Shown piece after piece: positions 7,553 to 15,494 of a stretch of 64,000 nt of DNA. The notes beneath the pieces are model-generated. The model worked only from the letters and a program-made list of their open reading frames with translations. It did not search any database and was not told the origin of the DNA. The stretch spans positions 1 to 64,000 of the forward strand of contig NZ_PPQF01000042.1 of NCBI RefSeq assembly GCF_002901865.1. Reading direction: 5' to 3'. The position numbers and the translations under genes were made by a program. Each line of letters begins with the position of its first letter. Positions within the stretch are counted from its first letter, which is position 1. Source of the DNA: Staphylococcus agnetis. Lineage in GTDB: Bacteria; Bacillota; Bacilli; Staphylococcales; Staphylococcaceae.

Positions 7553-7810
7553 ATGGGCTTTATTTTAATGTTAATCGTAGGTGGACTTATCGGCTGGGCA
7601 GCCGGTGCAATCCTAGGTAAAGATATTCCTGGTGGTATTATTGGTAACATTATCGCTGGTCTTGTTGGTTCAGCGTTAGGTACAGCGTTACTTGGTCATT
7701 GGGGTCCATCTTTAGGTGGCGTATACATTTTACCAGCTTTAATTGGTTCAATTATTCTTATCGTACTTATTTCTTTAATTTTAGGCGCTTTACGTGGTAA
7801 AAAACGCTAG
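7553..7810 (+). CDS. GlsB/YeaQ/YmgE family stress-response membrane protein
   Basis: 85-aa Gly-rich protein with three short hydrophobic segments and the family pattern GLIGWAAG and GIIGNIIAGLVGSALG. Members are small inner-membrane proteins historically annotated as transglycosylase-associated; their biochemical role is unknown and several are stress-induced. A perfect AAAGGAGG site precedes the ATG. Terminated by the hairpin at 7837-7878. Confidence 0.88.
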   Translation: MGFILMLIVGGLIGWAAGAILGKDIPGGIIGNIIAGLVGSALGTALLGHWGPSLGGVYILPALIGSIILIVLISLILGALRGKKR

Positions 7811-7836
7811 AATTTAAATTTTTTAAGATGATTAAT

Positions 7837-7878
7837 GACAAACTTTGCTTACTAAAAGCAAGTTTGTCTTTTTTTATT
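7837..7878 (+). terminator. terminator of the GlsB/YeaQ-like gene
   Basis: GACAAACTT...AGTTTGTC arms with an inner TGCTT/AAGCA stem, followed by seven T. It lies 27 bases after the stop codon of the small membrane protein. Confidence 0.85.
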
Positions 7879-7934
7879 CATATATCATTGGTAATGTTCC
7901 ATATTGCAAACGATAGCGATGCATCGCTTTATAC

Positions 7935-8081
7935 TTAAAATCTCATACAACTATGAGTGGAGTGATTAATCATTTCAATTTCGACTCTTCCTAACGCTCG
8001 CTTTTCTAGTCGAATCACCTCAAAAGTTTCAGCAAAGGAAACAATTAAAGTAAAGTTTTCATTGACGATGCTTCTCCTCAT
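7935..8081 (-). pseudogene. possible 48-codon ORF or gene remnant
   Basis: An open frame from ATG at 8081 to TAA at 7935 encodes 48 residues with reasonable amino-acid composition (it contains FEVIRLEKRALGRVEIEM). It has no Shine-Dalgarno sequence and begins directly after the terminator at 8082-8136, so I doubt it is expressed. It may be the tail of a decayed gene. No family recognised. Confidence 0.2.
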
Positions 8082-8136
8082 ATAAAAAGCCCCTATAAAG
8101 TTTTCACTTTTTAAGTGTCTACTTTATAGGGAGCGT
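8082..8136 (-). terminator. terminator downstream of csbB
   Basis: Long hairpin with arms CCCTATAAAG and CTTTATAGGG; on the minus strand it ends GGGGCTTTTTATA. It lies about 100 bases after the csbB stop codon. The intervening 8137-8241 holds no recognisable gene. Confidence 0.6.
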
Positions 8137-8241
8137 AAAAAGAATGAATTTTATTGGCTAAGTTGATTTACAGGATTGTTACGTCCCAATCCCTATTGAG
8201 TATAGAATAATATCCGATACTTAAAGTTTTTTTCATTGCTA

Positions 8242-9207
8242 TTATTCGTGATCATGTGTCATTTTTGGAGGTTGTAGGTTTGAAGTTTGAACGATATATT
8301 TGGGTCTTCGTTTCACTTCGTAATAGATGCGACCGATATATTCACCAATAACCCCTATCGATATCAGTTGAATGCCTCCGATAAATAATACTGCTGCAAT
8401 GATAGTAAAATATCCTGGTACGGATACACCATGTGTAATGGTATCAAACAATAAATACGCCACATAAAGCATACTCATCATAAAGATAATGAAACCTAAA
8501 TAAATCATCGTACGCAAAGGCTTATTATTAAATGAAATTAAACCATCAATCGCGTAATTCAGTAGACTACCAAAAGACCATTTTGATTCTCCAGCTTCAC
8601 GTTCTACATTTTTATACGTGATGACTTTTGTATTATAACCAATCCATGCAAATAATCCTTTTGAAAAACGATTATATTCACTTAAACTCACAAGTGATTG
8701 GACCGCACGCTGACTGAGTAATCTAAAATCACCCACACCATCTTCTAAGTGGATTTCTTCAACAAAATAATTAATCATTTTGTAGTAAATACGTGTCATG
8801 AATTTACGAGGAGCATTTTCACCTTCACGATTACGTTTGGCGATCACTTGGTCGTATCCTTCACGATACATATCGACCATTTGAGGAATGAGTTCAGGCG
8901 GATGTTGTAAATCGGCATCAATCATGACCACGGCATCACAGTCTGTACTATGTTCAAATCCAGCAATCATGGCAGATTCTTTACCGAAGTTACGACTAAA
9001 AGAAAGATATTTTACTTTAGCATTAGACGCTGCAGCATTTTGTAGAATTTCAATTGTATTGTCTTTACTTCCATCATCAACAAACAAGACATCATAATCA
9101 AATGACTTTAACTTAGAGGCTTCATCTAAAATTGACGTTAATTTAGTAATGGTTTCTTTTATTATTTCCGTCTCGTTATAACAAGGTACGATGACTCTCA
9201 ATTTCAT
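8242..9207 (-). CDS. csbB: CsbB-type family 2 glycosyltransferase
   Basis: 321-aa membrane-anchored GT2 enzyme. The catalytic domain (about 1-230) shows PCYNE, VDDGSKDNT, DADLQHPPE and GDFRLLSQ. Two transmembrane helices follow (about 230-295), then a basic tail. In S. aureus and Bacillus, CsbB loads undecaprenyl phosphate with GlcNAc for lipoteichoic acid decoration together with GtcA and YfhO; neither partner is in this window. The ATG at 9207 is chosen because AGGTG precedes it by seven bases. A generic DPM1/GtrB-like assignment is the alternative. Confidence 0.82.
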   Translation of the reverse strand: MKLRVIVPCYNETEIIKETITKLTSILDEASKLKSFDYDVLFVDDGSKDNTIEILQNAAASNAKVKYLSFSRNFGKESAMIAGFEHSTDCDAVVMIDADLQHPPELIPQMVDMYREGYDQVIAKRNREGENAPRKFMTRIYYKMINYFVEEIHLEDGVGDFRLLSQRAVQSLVSLSEYNRFSKGLFAWIGYNTKVITYKNVEREAGESKWSFGSLLNYAIDGLISFNNKPLRTMIYLGFIIFMMSMLYVAYLLFDTITHGVSVPGYFTIIAAVLFIGGIQLISIGVIGEYIGRIYYEVKRRPKYIVQTSNLQPPKMTHDHE

Positions 9208-9432
9208 TATAGTGCACCTACTTATCTCCACTTTATTTTTTTATAAGCGTACAAAACAATCAACGCTGTTTGCGTATCACAATGCGCTGATATTTTAACA
9301 TATTTAACTAAAAAATGTTGTCACTCTTCCTTTAACTATACCAATATAAGTACTCTGACATCTAGCGAAAAGTGAACATTTGATATGATTCAACCATTTT
9401 TATATTACATTCGCTTAGAGCATTAAGAAAAG

Positions 9433-9486
9433 AAAACGGACACTTACTTATACATCATATAGATAAGCAAACATGTCCGTTTTTTT
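9433..9486. terminator. bidirectional terminator between csbB and mpfA
   Basis: Arms AAAACGGACA (9433-9442) and TGTCCGTTTT (9474-9483) with T-rich tails on both strands. It begins two bases after the mpfA stop on the minus strand and so ends that transcript. Bases 9208-9432, upstream of csbB, hold only AT-rich promoter-type DNA. Confidence 0.8.
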
Positions 9487-9487
9487 A

Positions 9488-10849
9488 TTATTTATCTTGA
9501 GCGTTTTCTAGTGTCTCGTCGTCTTCATCACCAATGCGATGACGCTCTTCATGACATTCATAACGTAATAATACACTGATAATTTGATGGTTTTCAATTT
9601 CGGAAACAATCCATCGATCATATTGCGTATCAATATAGTCGTCTTGTTCAAGCTCTGTATTTTGAGATTGTAACCAACCACCGATAGTATCAATATCATC
9701 TGAATCTTCAAACGCTATTCCATATTCTTCTTCAAGATCACGTAATAATACACGTCCATTAATTTGATATGTGTTGTCATCCAATTTGACAATATCATTG
9801 ACTTCATCATCATCAAATTCATCTCTAATTTCGCCTACAATTTCTTCAAGGATATCTTCCATAGTTAATATCCCAGCTGTACCGCCATACTCATCAATGA
9901 TTAAACTGATATGAACATGTTCACGTTGCATTCGTATCAATGCATCGCTAATTCTTGTCGTCTCTGAAATCATCGGCAACTCATGAATATAGTTCCCTAT
10001 TTTAATCGGTGTGCCCGAAGCATATTCTGTTAAAAATTCCTTTACATTGATAAACCCTTTAATATGGTCTTTATCTCCATCTTCAGTAATTGGATAACGT
10101 GTAAATTGATGTTCTTTTATCGTTTCGAGTAATTCATCAACATTAAACGGTTCATTTAATGTGATCATTTGTGTTCTCGGTACCATAATATCTTTAGCAT
10201 GACGTTCATCAAATGAAAATATATTTTGCATATATGCAAGTTCTGTTTGGTTGATTTCGCCACCATGATAACTATTATTCATAATGATTTTTAGTTCTTC
10301 TTCAGACATCGCTTCGTTACCTGCATTAGGGTCTGCACCGAATAAACGAATAATCAAGCGTGCAGAACCATTCATTAGCCAAATTAATGGTTTCATGATT
10401 AAACCAAAAATGTAAAGTGGACGCGCATACAATAACGCAATATTTTCTGTATACTGAATTGCGAGTGTTTTAGGTGCAAGTTCTCCGACGACCACATGGA
10501 TATAGGTTACGATGATAAATGCTGTCACAATCGAGATGGTTGCGACTAATGCATTCGGTAAATGTAATAATTCGATGACAGGATGTAAAATACGTTCAAA
10601 TAAAGGTTCACCTAACCATCCTAATCCAAGCGACGTCACTGTAATACCCAATTGACATGCAGATAAATAATAGTCTAGATTTGAAATCATTTTTTTCACA
10701 ACTCTTGCATTGCCGTTACCTTCAGCAATGAGTTGTTCCACACGTGAAGCACGCACTTTTACTAACGCAAACTCCGAACCCACGAATACTGTGGTTAATG
10801 CAATTAATGCTACAAATATTGTTAAATATAATATGGTCGTACTATCCAA
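9488..10849 (-). CDS. mpfA: CNNM/CorC-type Mg2+ exporter (MpfA-like, UPF0053 CBS protein)
   Basis: 453-aa membrane protein. An N-terminal DUF21/CNNM domain has three to four helices (about 1-200), then a CBS pair (about 215-330, with KDIMVPRTQM and YGGTAGILTMEDILEE) and a C-terminal CorC_HlyC domain (about 350-430). These proteins export Mg2+ and protect against Mg2+ excess; the S. aureus protein in this neighbourhood is named MpfA, though older annotations say hemolysin-like. The start codon is TTG at 10849, with AAGGG six bases upstream; the codon before it is a stop, so no longer N-terminus exists. The 5-prime leader is long and structured (see 10850-11017). Confidence 0.85.
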   Translation of the reverse strand: MDSTTILYLTIFVALIALTTVFVGSEFALVKVRASRVEQLIAEGNGNARVVKKMISNLDYYLSACQLGITVTSLGLGWLGEPLFERILHPVIELLHLPNALVATISIVTAFIIVTYIHVVVGELAPKTLAIQYTENIALLYARPLYIFGLIMKPLIWLMNGSARLIIRLFGADPNAGNEAMSEEELKIIMNNSYHGGEINQTELAYMQNIFSFDERHAKDIMVPRTQMITLNEPFNVDELLETIKEHQFTRYPITEDGDKDHIKGFINVKEFLTEYASGTPIKIGNYIHELPMISETTRISDALIRMQREHVHISLIIDEYGGTAGILTMEDILEEIVGEIRDEFDDDEVNDIVKLDDNTYQINGRVLLRDLEEEYGIAFEDSDDIDTIGGWLQSQNTELEQDDYIDTQYDRWIVSEIENHQIISVLLRYECHEERHRIGDEDDETLENAQDK

Positions 10850-11017
10850 TTAGTTCCCTTATAGAAAGGGATTCACCTCCGTTATTTTGCATCGCTCATG
10901 TAAGGCGATGACATCAAAAATTTAATTCGTTGTGCTAGTGCCGTTCTTGATGTTAAATCCTTCCCATTGAGCTCCCTCCAGACGCAAAAATATTAATTTT
11001 ATCATAGCATAATTCTT
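10850..11017 (-). promoter_or_regulatory. long structured 5-prime leader of mpfA with mini-ORFs
   Basis: From the predicted start near 11017 the minus-strand transcript runs about 168 nt before the mpfA TTG. It contains GGAGGG (10979-10974) six bases before a four-codon ORF ATG GGA AGG ATT TAA (10967-10953). Then come two stems (CATCAA/TTGATG and CATCGC/GCGATG), a second five-codon frame (10899-10882), a strong GGAGGTG (10880-10874) with no start codon at the proper distance, and a CCCTT/AAGGG hairpin that can mask the mpfA ribosome binding site. It does not match the M-box or yybP-ykoY consensus as I remember them. Confidence 0.5.
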
Positions 11018-11023
11018 AGTGAA

Positions 11024-11051
11024 ATTATACTATAAATACTCACCCTGACAA
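11024..11051 (-). promoter_or_regulatory. promoter of mpfA
   Basis: Minus strand -35 TTGTCA (11051-11046), 16-base spacer, -10 TATAAT (11029-11024). It is the best sigma-A match in the mpfA-fruA gap and implies a leader of about 170 nt. Confidence 0.65.
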
Positions 11052-11152
11052 CCTAATTCAAGTGAAGATTGTGTTGGGTTTTATCGATTTTAAAATATTG
11101 TTTTTCAGGTAAAAAATGAACACGTAACTATAAAAATATGTGATCTAAAGAT

Positions 11153-11192
11153 AAAAAACCCCCAAGTGTCATATCCATGAGCCTTGGAGGTT
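11153..11192 (-). terminator. terminator of the fru operon
   Basis: Minus strand arms AACCTCCAAG (11192-11183) and CTTGGGGGTT (11166-11157) followed by TTTTTT. It lies about 65 bases after the fruA stop codon. Confidence 0.85.
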
Positions 11193-11256
11193 GAATGTAA
11201 TGTCAAACTTCGTGTCTTAACTACTAAATTGTGATACTATCATGCAAATGTGATAT

Positions 11257-13170
11257 TTATTTCGTAGCTTGAACTGTCTCAGTATTCTTTTTTAACATAC
11301 CATAAAGCACAGCACTTACGAGCGCACCGATTAAGATTGCTATGATTGTAAATAGCGCATGACTGATATCTGTGCCGAAAATAACAACTAAACCACCATG
11401 TGGTGCTTGAATACGTGAACCAAATAATAATGCTAATCCACCGGCAATACCTGAGCCAAACATCATGGATGGGATCACACGTAACGGATCTGCTGCAGCA
11501 AATGGAATCGCACCTTCAGTAATAAATGATGCGCCCATCACAAAGTTCGGAATAATAGAGCCACGTTGTGCTCTCGTGAATTTTCTTTTAAAGATAATCA
11601 TGGCAAAGGCAATTGCGATAGGTGGTACCATACCGCCAACCATGGCTGCAGTAATCGGTGCAGCGTTTCCTGCTGTTAACGCAGCCGTACTAAAGACATA
11701 TGCTGCTTTATTGAATGGACCACCCATATCGATAGCCATCATCGCGCCAATTACAATACCTAAAATAACAATGTTAGAACCTGAGAGTCCGTTAAGTCCA
11801 TTTTGAAGTGCTTCATTTAACCATGCTGCAGGCGTATTAAATACATAAATCATTAATAAGCCTGTAATAAGAACGGAGAAAATCGGATAAATTAATGTCG
11901 GTTTTAAACCTTCTAACATCGGTGGGAAATTTTTCGTTAATGCTTTAATCCCTTGCGTTAAATAACCTGCTAAGAAACCGGCAATAATCCCACCGATAAA
12001 TCCAGAACCACCTGTCACAGCTAACATACCACCCACTAAACCAGCAGCAAAACCTGGTTTATCTGCGATACTTCGTGCAATGTATCCAGCTAAAATAGGT
12101 ACAATAAGGGCAAAGGCACTTTTATTCCCTATTTCCCATAACGTTGCCGCAAATGGATGATAGTCCGAGCTTTTTGGATCAAACGCGTTTGGTCCGATCA
12201 TAAATACAATAGCCATTAATATACCACCCGCGATGACAAGCGGTAACATATTTGAAACACCATTCATTAAATGTTTATAAATCGTTTTACCTATTCCTAA
12301 TTTTTCTTCTTTTGACTCAGAGTTGTCATGACGCCCTTCTGCTACGAAAGGTTTTCTATTTGAATCCATGGCGCTTTGAATCAACGCTTCAGGACGCTTA
12401 ATGCCATCTGCTACTGGAACTTGAACGACATTTTTACCATCAAAACGATTCATTTCCACGTGAACATCGGCAGCAACAATGATTCCAGTTGCACGCGCAA
12501 TATCTTCATCAGTTAATTTATTTTTAATACCACCTGCACCGTTCGTTTCAACTTTCATTTTAACGCCCATTTGATCTGCCTGTTTCTTCAATGCATCGCG
12601 TGCCATAAATGTGTGCGCGATACCTGTTGGACAAGCTGTCACCGCTAAAACATAAGGTTCGTCATTGTTTGAGGGTGCCACTGTTTCTTGAATATCACTA
12701 TTTTCATCTGTTGCTTCATCATCTGCTTCATTAATAATCGCCAACACTTCTTCAGGCGTAGTTGCGTCTAACAAACGGGCACGAACTGCCTCATCCATTA
12801 AAATACCTGACAATTTTGCCAATGCATCCAAATGTGTTTGTGCGCCTGTTTCTGGTGCTGCAATCATAAAGAATAAATGTGCGGGCTGCATATCTAAACT
12901 GTCATAATCGATACCCGCTTTCGATTTACCAAATGCAATGGCCGGTTGTGCTACAGCTGCAACTTTAGCGTGAGGTATCGCAATACCTTCTCCAATTCCA
13001 GTTGAACTTTGACGTTCGCGATTTTCAATCCCTTCAATAAATGCTGAGACATCATTTAATTTTCCAGCCTTGTCGAGTTGCGATGCAAGTTCCTTAATCG
13101 CACTCTTTTTATCTGTTGCTGTTAAGTCCATCGCAATGGTTTCTTTCGTGAGTAACTCTGTAATTCTCAT
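11257..13170 (-). CDS. fruA: PTS fructose transporter EIIABC (FruA)
   Basis: 637-aa phosphotransferase permease that imports fructose and releases fructose-1-phosphate. Domain order is EIIA (about 1-150, phospho-acceptor H67 in IAIPHAK), EIIB (about 172-270, acceptor Cys180 in TACPTGIAH) and EIIC (about 290-630, eight or more helices, with GGFIGG-type glycine motifs). An AAGGAGG site precedes the ATG. One base separates it from fruK, and fruR heads the operon. Confidence 0.95.
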   Translation of the reverse strand: MRITELLTKETIAMDLTATDKKSAIKELASQLDKAGKLNDVSAFIEGIENRERQSSTGIGEGIAIPHAKVAAVAQPAIAFGKSKAGIDYDSLDMQPAHLFFMIAAPETGAQTHLDALAKLSGILMDEAVRARLLDATTPEEVLAIINEADDEATDENSDIQETVAPSNNDEPYVLAVTACPTGIAHTFMARDALKKQADQMGVKMKVETNGAGGIKNKLTDEDIARATGIIVAADVHVEMNRFDGKNVVQVPVADGIKRPEALIQSAMDSNRKPFVAEGRHDNSESKEEKLGIGKTIYKHLMNGVSNMLPLVIAGGILMAIVFMIGPNAFDPKSSDYHPFAATLWEIGNKSAFALIVPILAGYIARSIADKPGFAAGLVGGMLAVTGGSGFIGGIIAGFLAGYLTQGIKALTKNFPPMLEGLKPTLIYPIFSVLITGLLMIYVFNTPAAWLNEALQNGLNGLSGSNIVILGIVIGAMMAIDMGGPFNKAAYVFSTAALTAGNAAPITAAMVGGMVPPIAIAFAMIIFKRKFTRAQRGSIIPNFVMGASFITEGAIPFAAADPLRVIPSMMFGSGIAGGLALLFGSRIQAPHGGLVVIFGTDISHALFTIIAILIGALVSAVLYGMLKKNTETVQATK

Positions 13171-13171
13171 G

Positions 13172-14095
13172 TTACCCCTCCTTATTTAATGGTGTCACTG
13201 ACACGCTTGATTGTAATGATTGTATTGCTTCACGTTCTGCCAAATCATCGTTGAATGCGGTCGCTGAGCCTGCTGCGATAGCCAGTTCTAATTGCGCTTC
13301 GATTGAAAGTGATAATGATAAACCTGCAAGCATACCTGCAACCGTACTATCCCCAGCACCTACCGTATTCACCACGGTCCCTTTCGGCGCTAATATTTTA
13401 TATGCACAGTGTTGATCAACATAAATCGCACCGTCTCCTCCAAGTGAAACGAGCACGGTTTGTGCACCTTTATGAAGAAGTTTTGTAGCATAGTGAATCA
13501 CTTCTTGATCAGTAGTGATTTGTGTATGAAACATCTCTTCAAGTTCATGTTGATTTGGTTTAATAAGTAAAGGATGATACGGTAATATTCCTTCCATCAA
13601 TCCTTTTTCAGCATCTACAACAAGTCTTGCTCCTGTTTGTTCTACAACTTTAGCAATCTCCGCATACGTTGATTGCGGCAAGCTACTTGGCACACTGCCG
13701 GCTAAAACAACGATATCGTTTTCTGTTGTTTGAGCGATACGATTAAGTAAATCTTGAAAATGGTGTTGTGTTATATGTGGACCAGGCGCATTAATTTCTG
13801 TCTCATCGTCACTTTTCAGCTTGATATTAATGCGTGTATCTTCATCTACCTCAGTAAACTGCGTTGGAATACCTGACGTTTCTAATTGTGTTTGAACAAA
13901 TCGGCCTGGAAATCCACCAATAAACCCTAACGCAACGGAAGGAACGTTGAGTGTATTTAAAACTCTTGATACATTAATCCCTTTGCCACCTGCAAATTTA
14001 GCCGTTGCGGTTGAACGATTTAATTTACCAGTGTGGTAGTCGTCTAGAAAGACAATATAATCAATTGATGGGTTCAAAGTCACTGTATATATCAT
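13172..14095 (-). CDS. fruK: 1-phosphofructokinase FruK
   Basis: 307-aa PfkB-family kinase that phosphorylates fructose-1-phosphate to fructose-1,6-bisphosphate. N-terminal TLNPSIDY and FAGGKGINVSRVL are substrate-binding motifs; VNTVGAGDSTVAGM near the C-terminus carries the catalytic Asp. LacC (tagatose-6-phosphate kinase) is a close relative, but the fruR and fruA neighbours favour FruK. The start overlaps the fruR stop by four bases. Confidence 0.94.
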   Translation of the reverse strand: MIYTVTLNPSIDYIVFLDDYHTGKLNRSTATAKFAGGKGINVSRVLNTLNVPSVALGFIGGFPGRFVQTQLETSGIPTQFTEVDEDTRINIKLKSDDETEINAPGPHITQHHFQDLLNRIAQTTENDIVVLAGSVPSSLPQSTYAEIAKVVEQTGARLVVDAEKGLMEGILPYHPLLIKPNQHELEEMFHTQITTDQEVIHYATKLLHKGAQTVLVSLGGDGAIYVDQHCAYKILAPKGTVVNTVGAGDSTVAGMLAGLSLSLSIEAQLELAIAAGSATAFNDDLAEREAIQSLQSSVSVTPLNKEG

Positions 14096-14847
14096 TCTGC
14101 TCCTCCTAAAAATTCATATTTGGCTTTAAAACGATTGAGATCAATCGTATCCATCGCCTTTTGGGACGTGATAATAATTGGTTCGTCTTGCGTATAAATT
14201 CGTGCAAAGTAACTTTGATGAAATTTAGATGCATCAGCGAGAATATATGTCTGTAACCCTTGTTTCATCGCATTTTCTTTCATTAATGCTTCTTGTTCAT
14301 CAGGTGTAGTGAACCCTGCATCACAATCAATGCCATTGATACCTAAAAAAACTTTATTAAATGAATAATGCTTTAAGCTGTCGGCGGCTCTTACACCTAC
14401 AACTGCCATTGTTGTCGTTTTAATTGTTCCTCCGACAACTATTGGACGCAAACCTTTTTTAATCAGTGCATCGACATGAGGTAGACCATTAGTGACTACA
14501 GTCACATCTTGCGCATCAATATACGCAATCATCTCTAACGTTGTAGAACCTGCATCAATATAAATACTATCGCCATCTTTAATCATTGATGCTGCTTGTT
14601 TAGCAATGTGTATTTTTTCATCAATATGTTGCGTTCGCTTTGTATCTAATGCAAGTTCATGTTGTACTTGACTCAGTTTAGCCCCACCATGAACACGAAT
14701 TAAAACACCTTCATCTTGTAGCTTCGTTAAATCCCGACGAATGGTAGACGCGCTACACCCTGTGTACTCCATTAAATGTTGTAATGATAAAAAGTGATGT
14801 TGTGTAAGTGCAGCAATAATCATCTCATGACGTTTTTCAGTTAACAT
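14092..14847 (-). CDS. fruR: DeoR-family regulator of the fructose operon (FruR)
   Basis: 251-aa DeoR-family repressor with an N-terminal winged helix-turn-helix (about 1-55, including SASTIRRDLTKLQDEG) and a C-terminal sugar-phosphate effector domain with DAGSTTLEM and GGTIKTTT. It is expected to repress fruRKA until fructose-1-phosphate binds. First gene of the operon and thus autoregulated. The promoter region 14870-14932 contains direct repeats suitable as its operator. Confidence 0.92.
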   Translation of the reverse strand: MLTEKRHEMIIAALTQHHFLSLQHLMEYTGCSASTIRRDLTKLQDEGVLIRVHGGAKLSQVQHELALDTKRTQHIDEKIHIAKQAASMIKDGDSIYIDAGSTTLEMIAYIDAQDVTVVTNGLPHVDALIKKGLRPIVVGGTIKTTTMAVVGVRAADSLKHYSFNKVFLGINGIDCDAGFTTPDEQEALMKENAMKQGLQTYILADASKFHQSYFARIYTQDEPIIITSQKAMDTIDLNRFKAKYEFLGGAE

Positions 14848-14869
14848 GCCTCCACCTCATTTCTCTTAC

Positions 14870-14932
14870 AGTATAATGAATGCGTTTCCAAAAATCAATC
14901 ATTTTCTTTCACAAACAATCATAAACAATCAT
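14870..14932 (-). promoter_or_regulatory. fruRKA promoter with cre-like site and 10-bp operator repeats
   Basis: Minus strand -35 TTGATT (14898-14893), 17-base spacer, -10 TATACT (14875-14870). TGAATGCGTTTCCA at 14877-14890 resembles a CcpA cre with two mismatches and fills the spacer. Directly upstream the decamer AAACAATCAT occurs twice in tandem (14913-14922, 14923-14932), with a related CAATCAT at 14896 overlapping the -35. This is a likely FruR operator. Confidence 0.6.
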
Positions 14933-14942
14933 AAAATGATAT

Positions 14943-14992
14943 AAAAATGACACATGTTGGGCGATTTCATTGCGAAACCACTACATGTGTCA
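14943..14992 (-). terminator. terminator after ybaK
   Basis: Perfect 10-bp arms TGACACATGT (14948-14957) and ACATGTGTCA (14983-14992). On the minus strand the hairpin is followed by TTTTTAT. It ends the norA-glycosyltransferase-ybaK transcripts, just upstream of the fru promoter. Confidence 0.8.
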
Positions 14993-15001
14993 AATTATTA
15001 C

Positions 15002-15481
15002 TCAATTATTTGCGATTGAAATGTGTGCACATTGTGCATTTACAATGGTTGCGAGCGTCTTTGGCGCAACGCCTATTTGGACGCCACGTTGACCCCCACT
15101 AACATATATGACATCTTGTGAAAATGCTGTAAGATCGATAATTGTCGGAAACAATCGCTTCATTCCTAAAGGCGAGCACCCTCCACGAATATAACCCGTT
15201 ACACGTTTTAAATCATCAAGAGGCATTAATTGTAATTTCTTTTGACGAAATTGTTGCGCTGCATATTTTAAATCGAGTTGCGCACTCACAGGGATGACAC
15301 AAACAAAATGGTCGCGCTTCTCATTTTCTAAGACTAGTGTTTTAAAAACTTGGTGAGGGGGCACACCGATTTTTGATGACACCATTTCCCCATCCATATG
15401 TGCCTCACTCACTTCAAATGCGCGTACATCATACGTTACCTTGTGCTTATCTAAGAGTCGCATTGCATTCGTTTTTTTCAC
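15002..15481 (-). CDS. ybaK: YbaK/EbsC-type Cys-tRNA(Pro) deacylase
   Basis: 159-aa trans-editing enzyme that hydrolyses Cys-tRNA(Pro) mischarged by prolyl-tRNA synthetase. The catalytic Lys lies in the PPHQVFKTLV region, and YIRGGCSPLGMK is the C-terminal family motif. GTG at 15481 is preferred as start because GAGAGG is seven bases upstream; in the same frame the ORF extends eight codons further and would overlap the previous gene. Third in a probable norA operon. Confidence 0.9.
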   Translation of the reverse strand: MKKTNAMRLLDKHKVTYDVRAFEVSEAHMDGEMVSSKIGVPPHQVFKTLVLENEKRDHFVCVIPVSAQLDLKYAAQQFRQKKLQLMPLDDLKRVTGYIRGGCSPLGMKRLFPTIIDLTAFSQDVIYVSGGQRGVQIGVAPKTLATIVNAQCAHISIANN

Positions 15482-15494
15482 TATAAGTCCTCTC

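Noticed and set aside
10850-11017. M-box or yybP-ykoY riboswitch before mpfA
   Set aside because: The conserved cores of those classes, as I know them, are not visible; a structured leader of unknown type is the safer call.
11465-11806. 113-codon plus-strand frame inside fruA
   Set aside because: Antisense to the conserved EIIC domain, without a Shine-Dalgarno site or independent promoter.
14896-14932. CRISPR-like short repeats
   Set aside because: Only three 7-10 bp units with 10- and 20-base spacing in a promoter; they fit an operator, and no cas genes are present.
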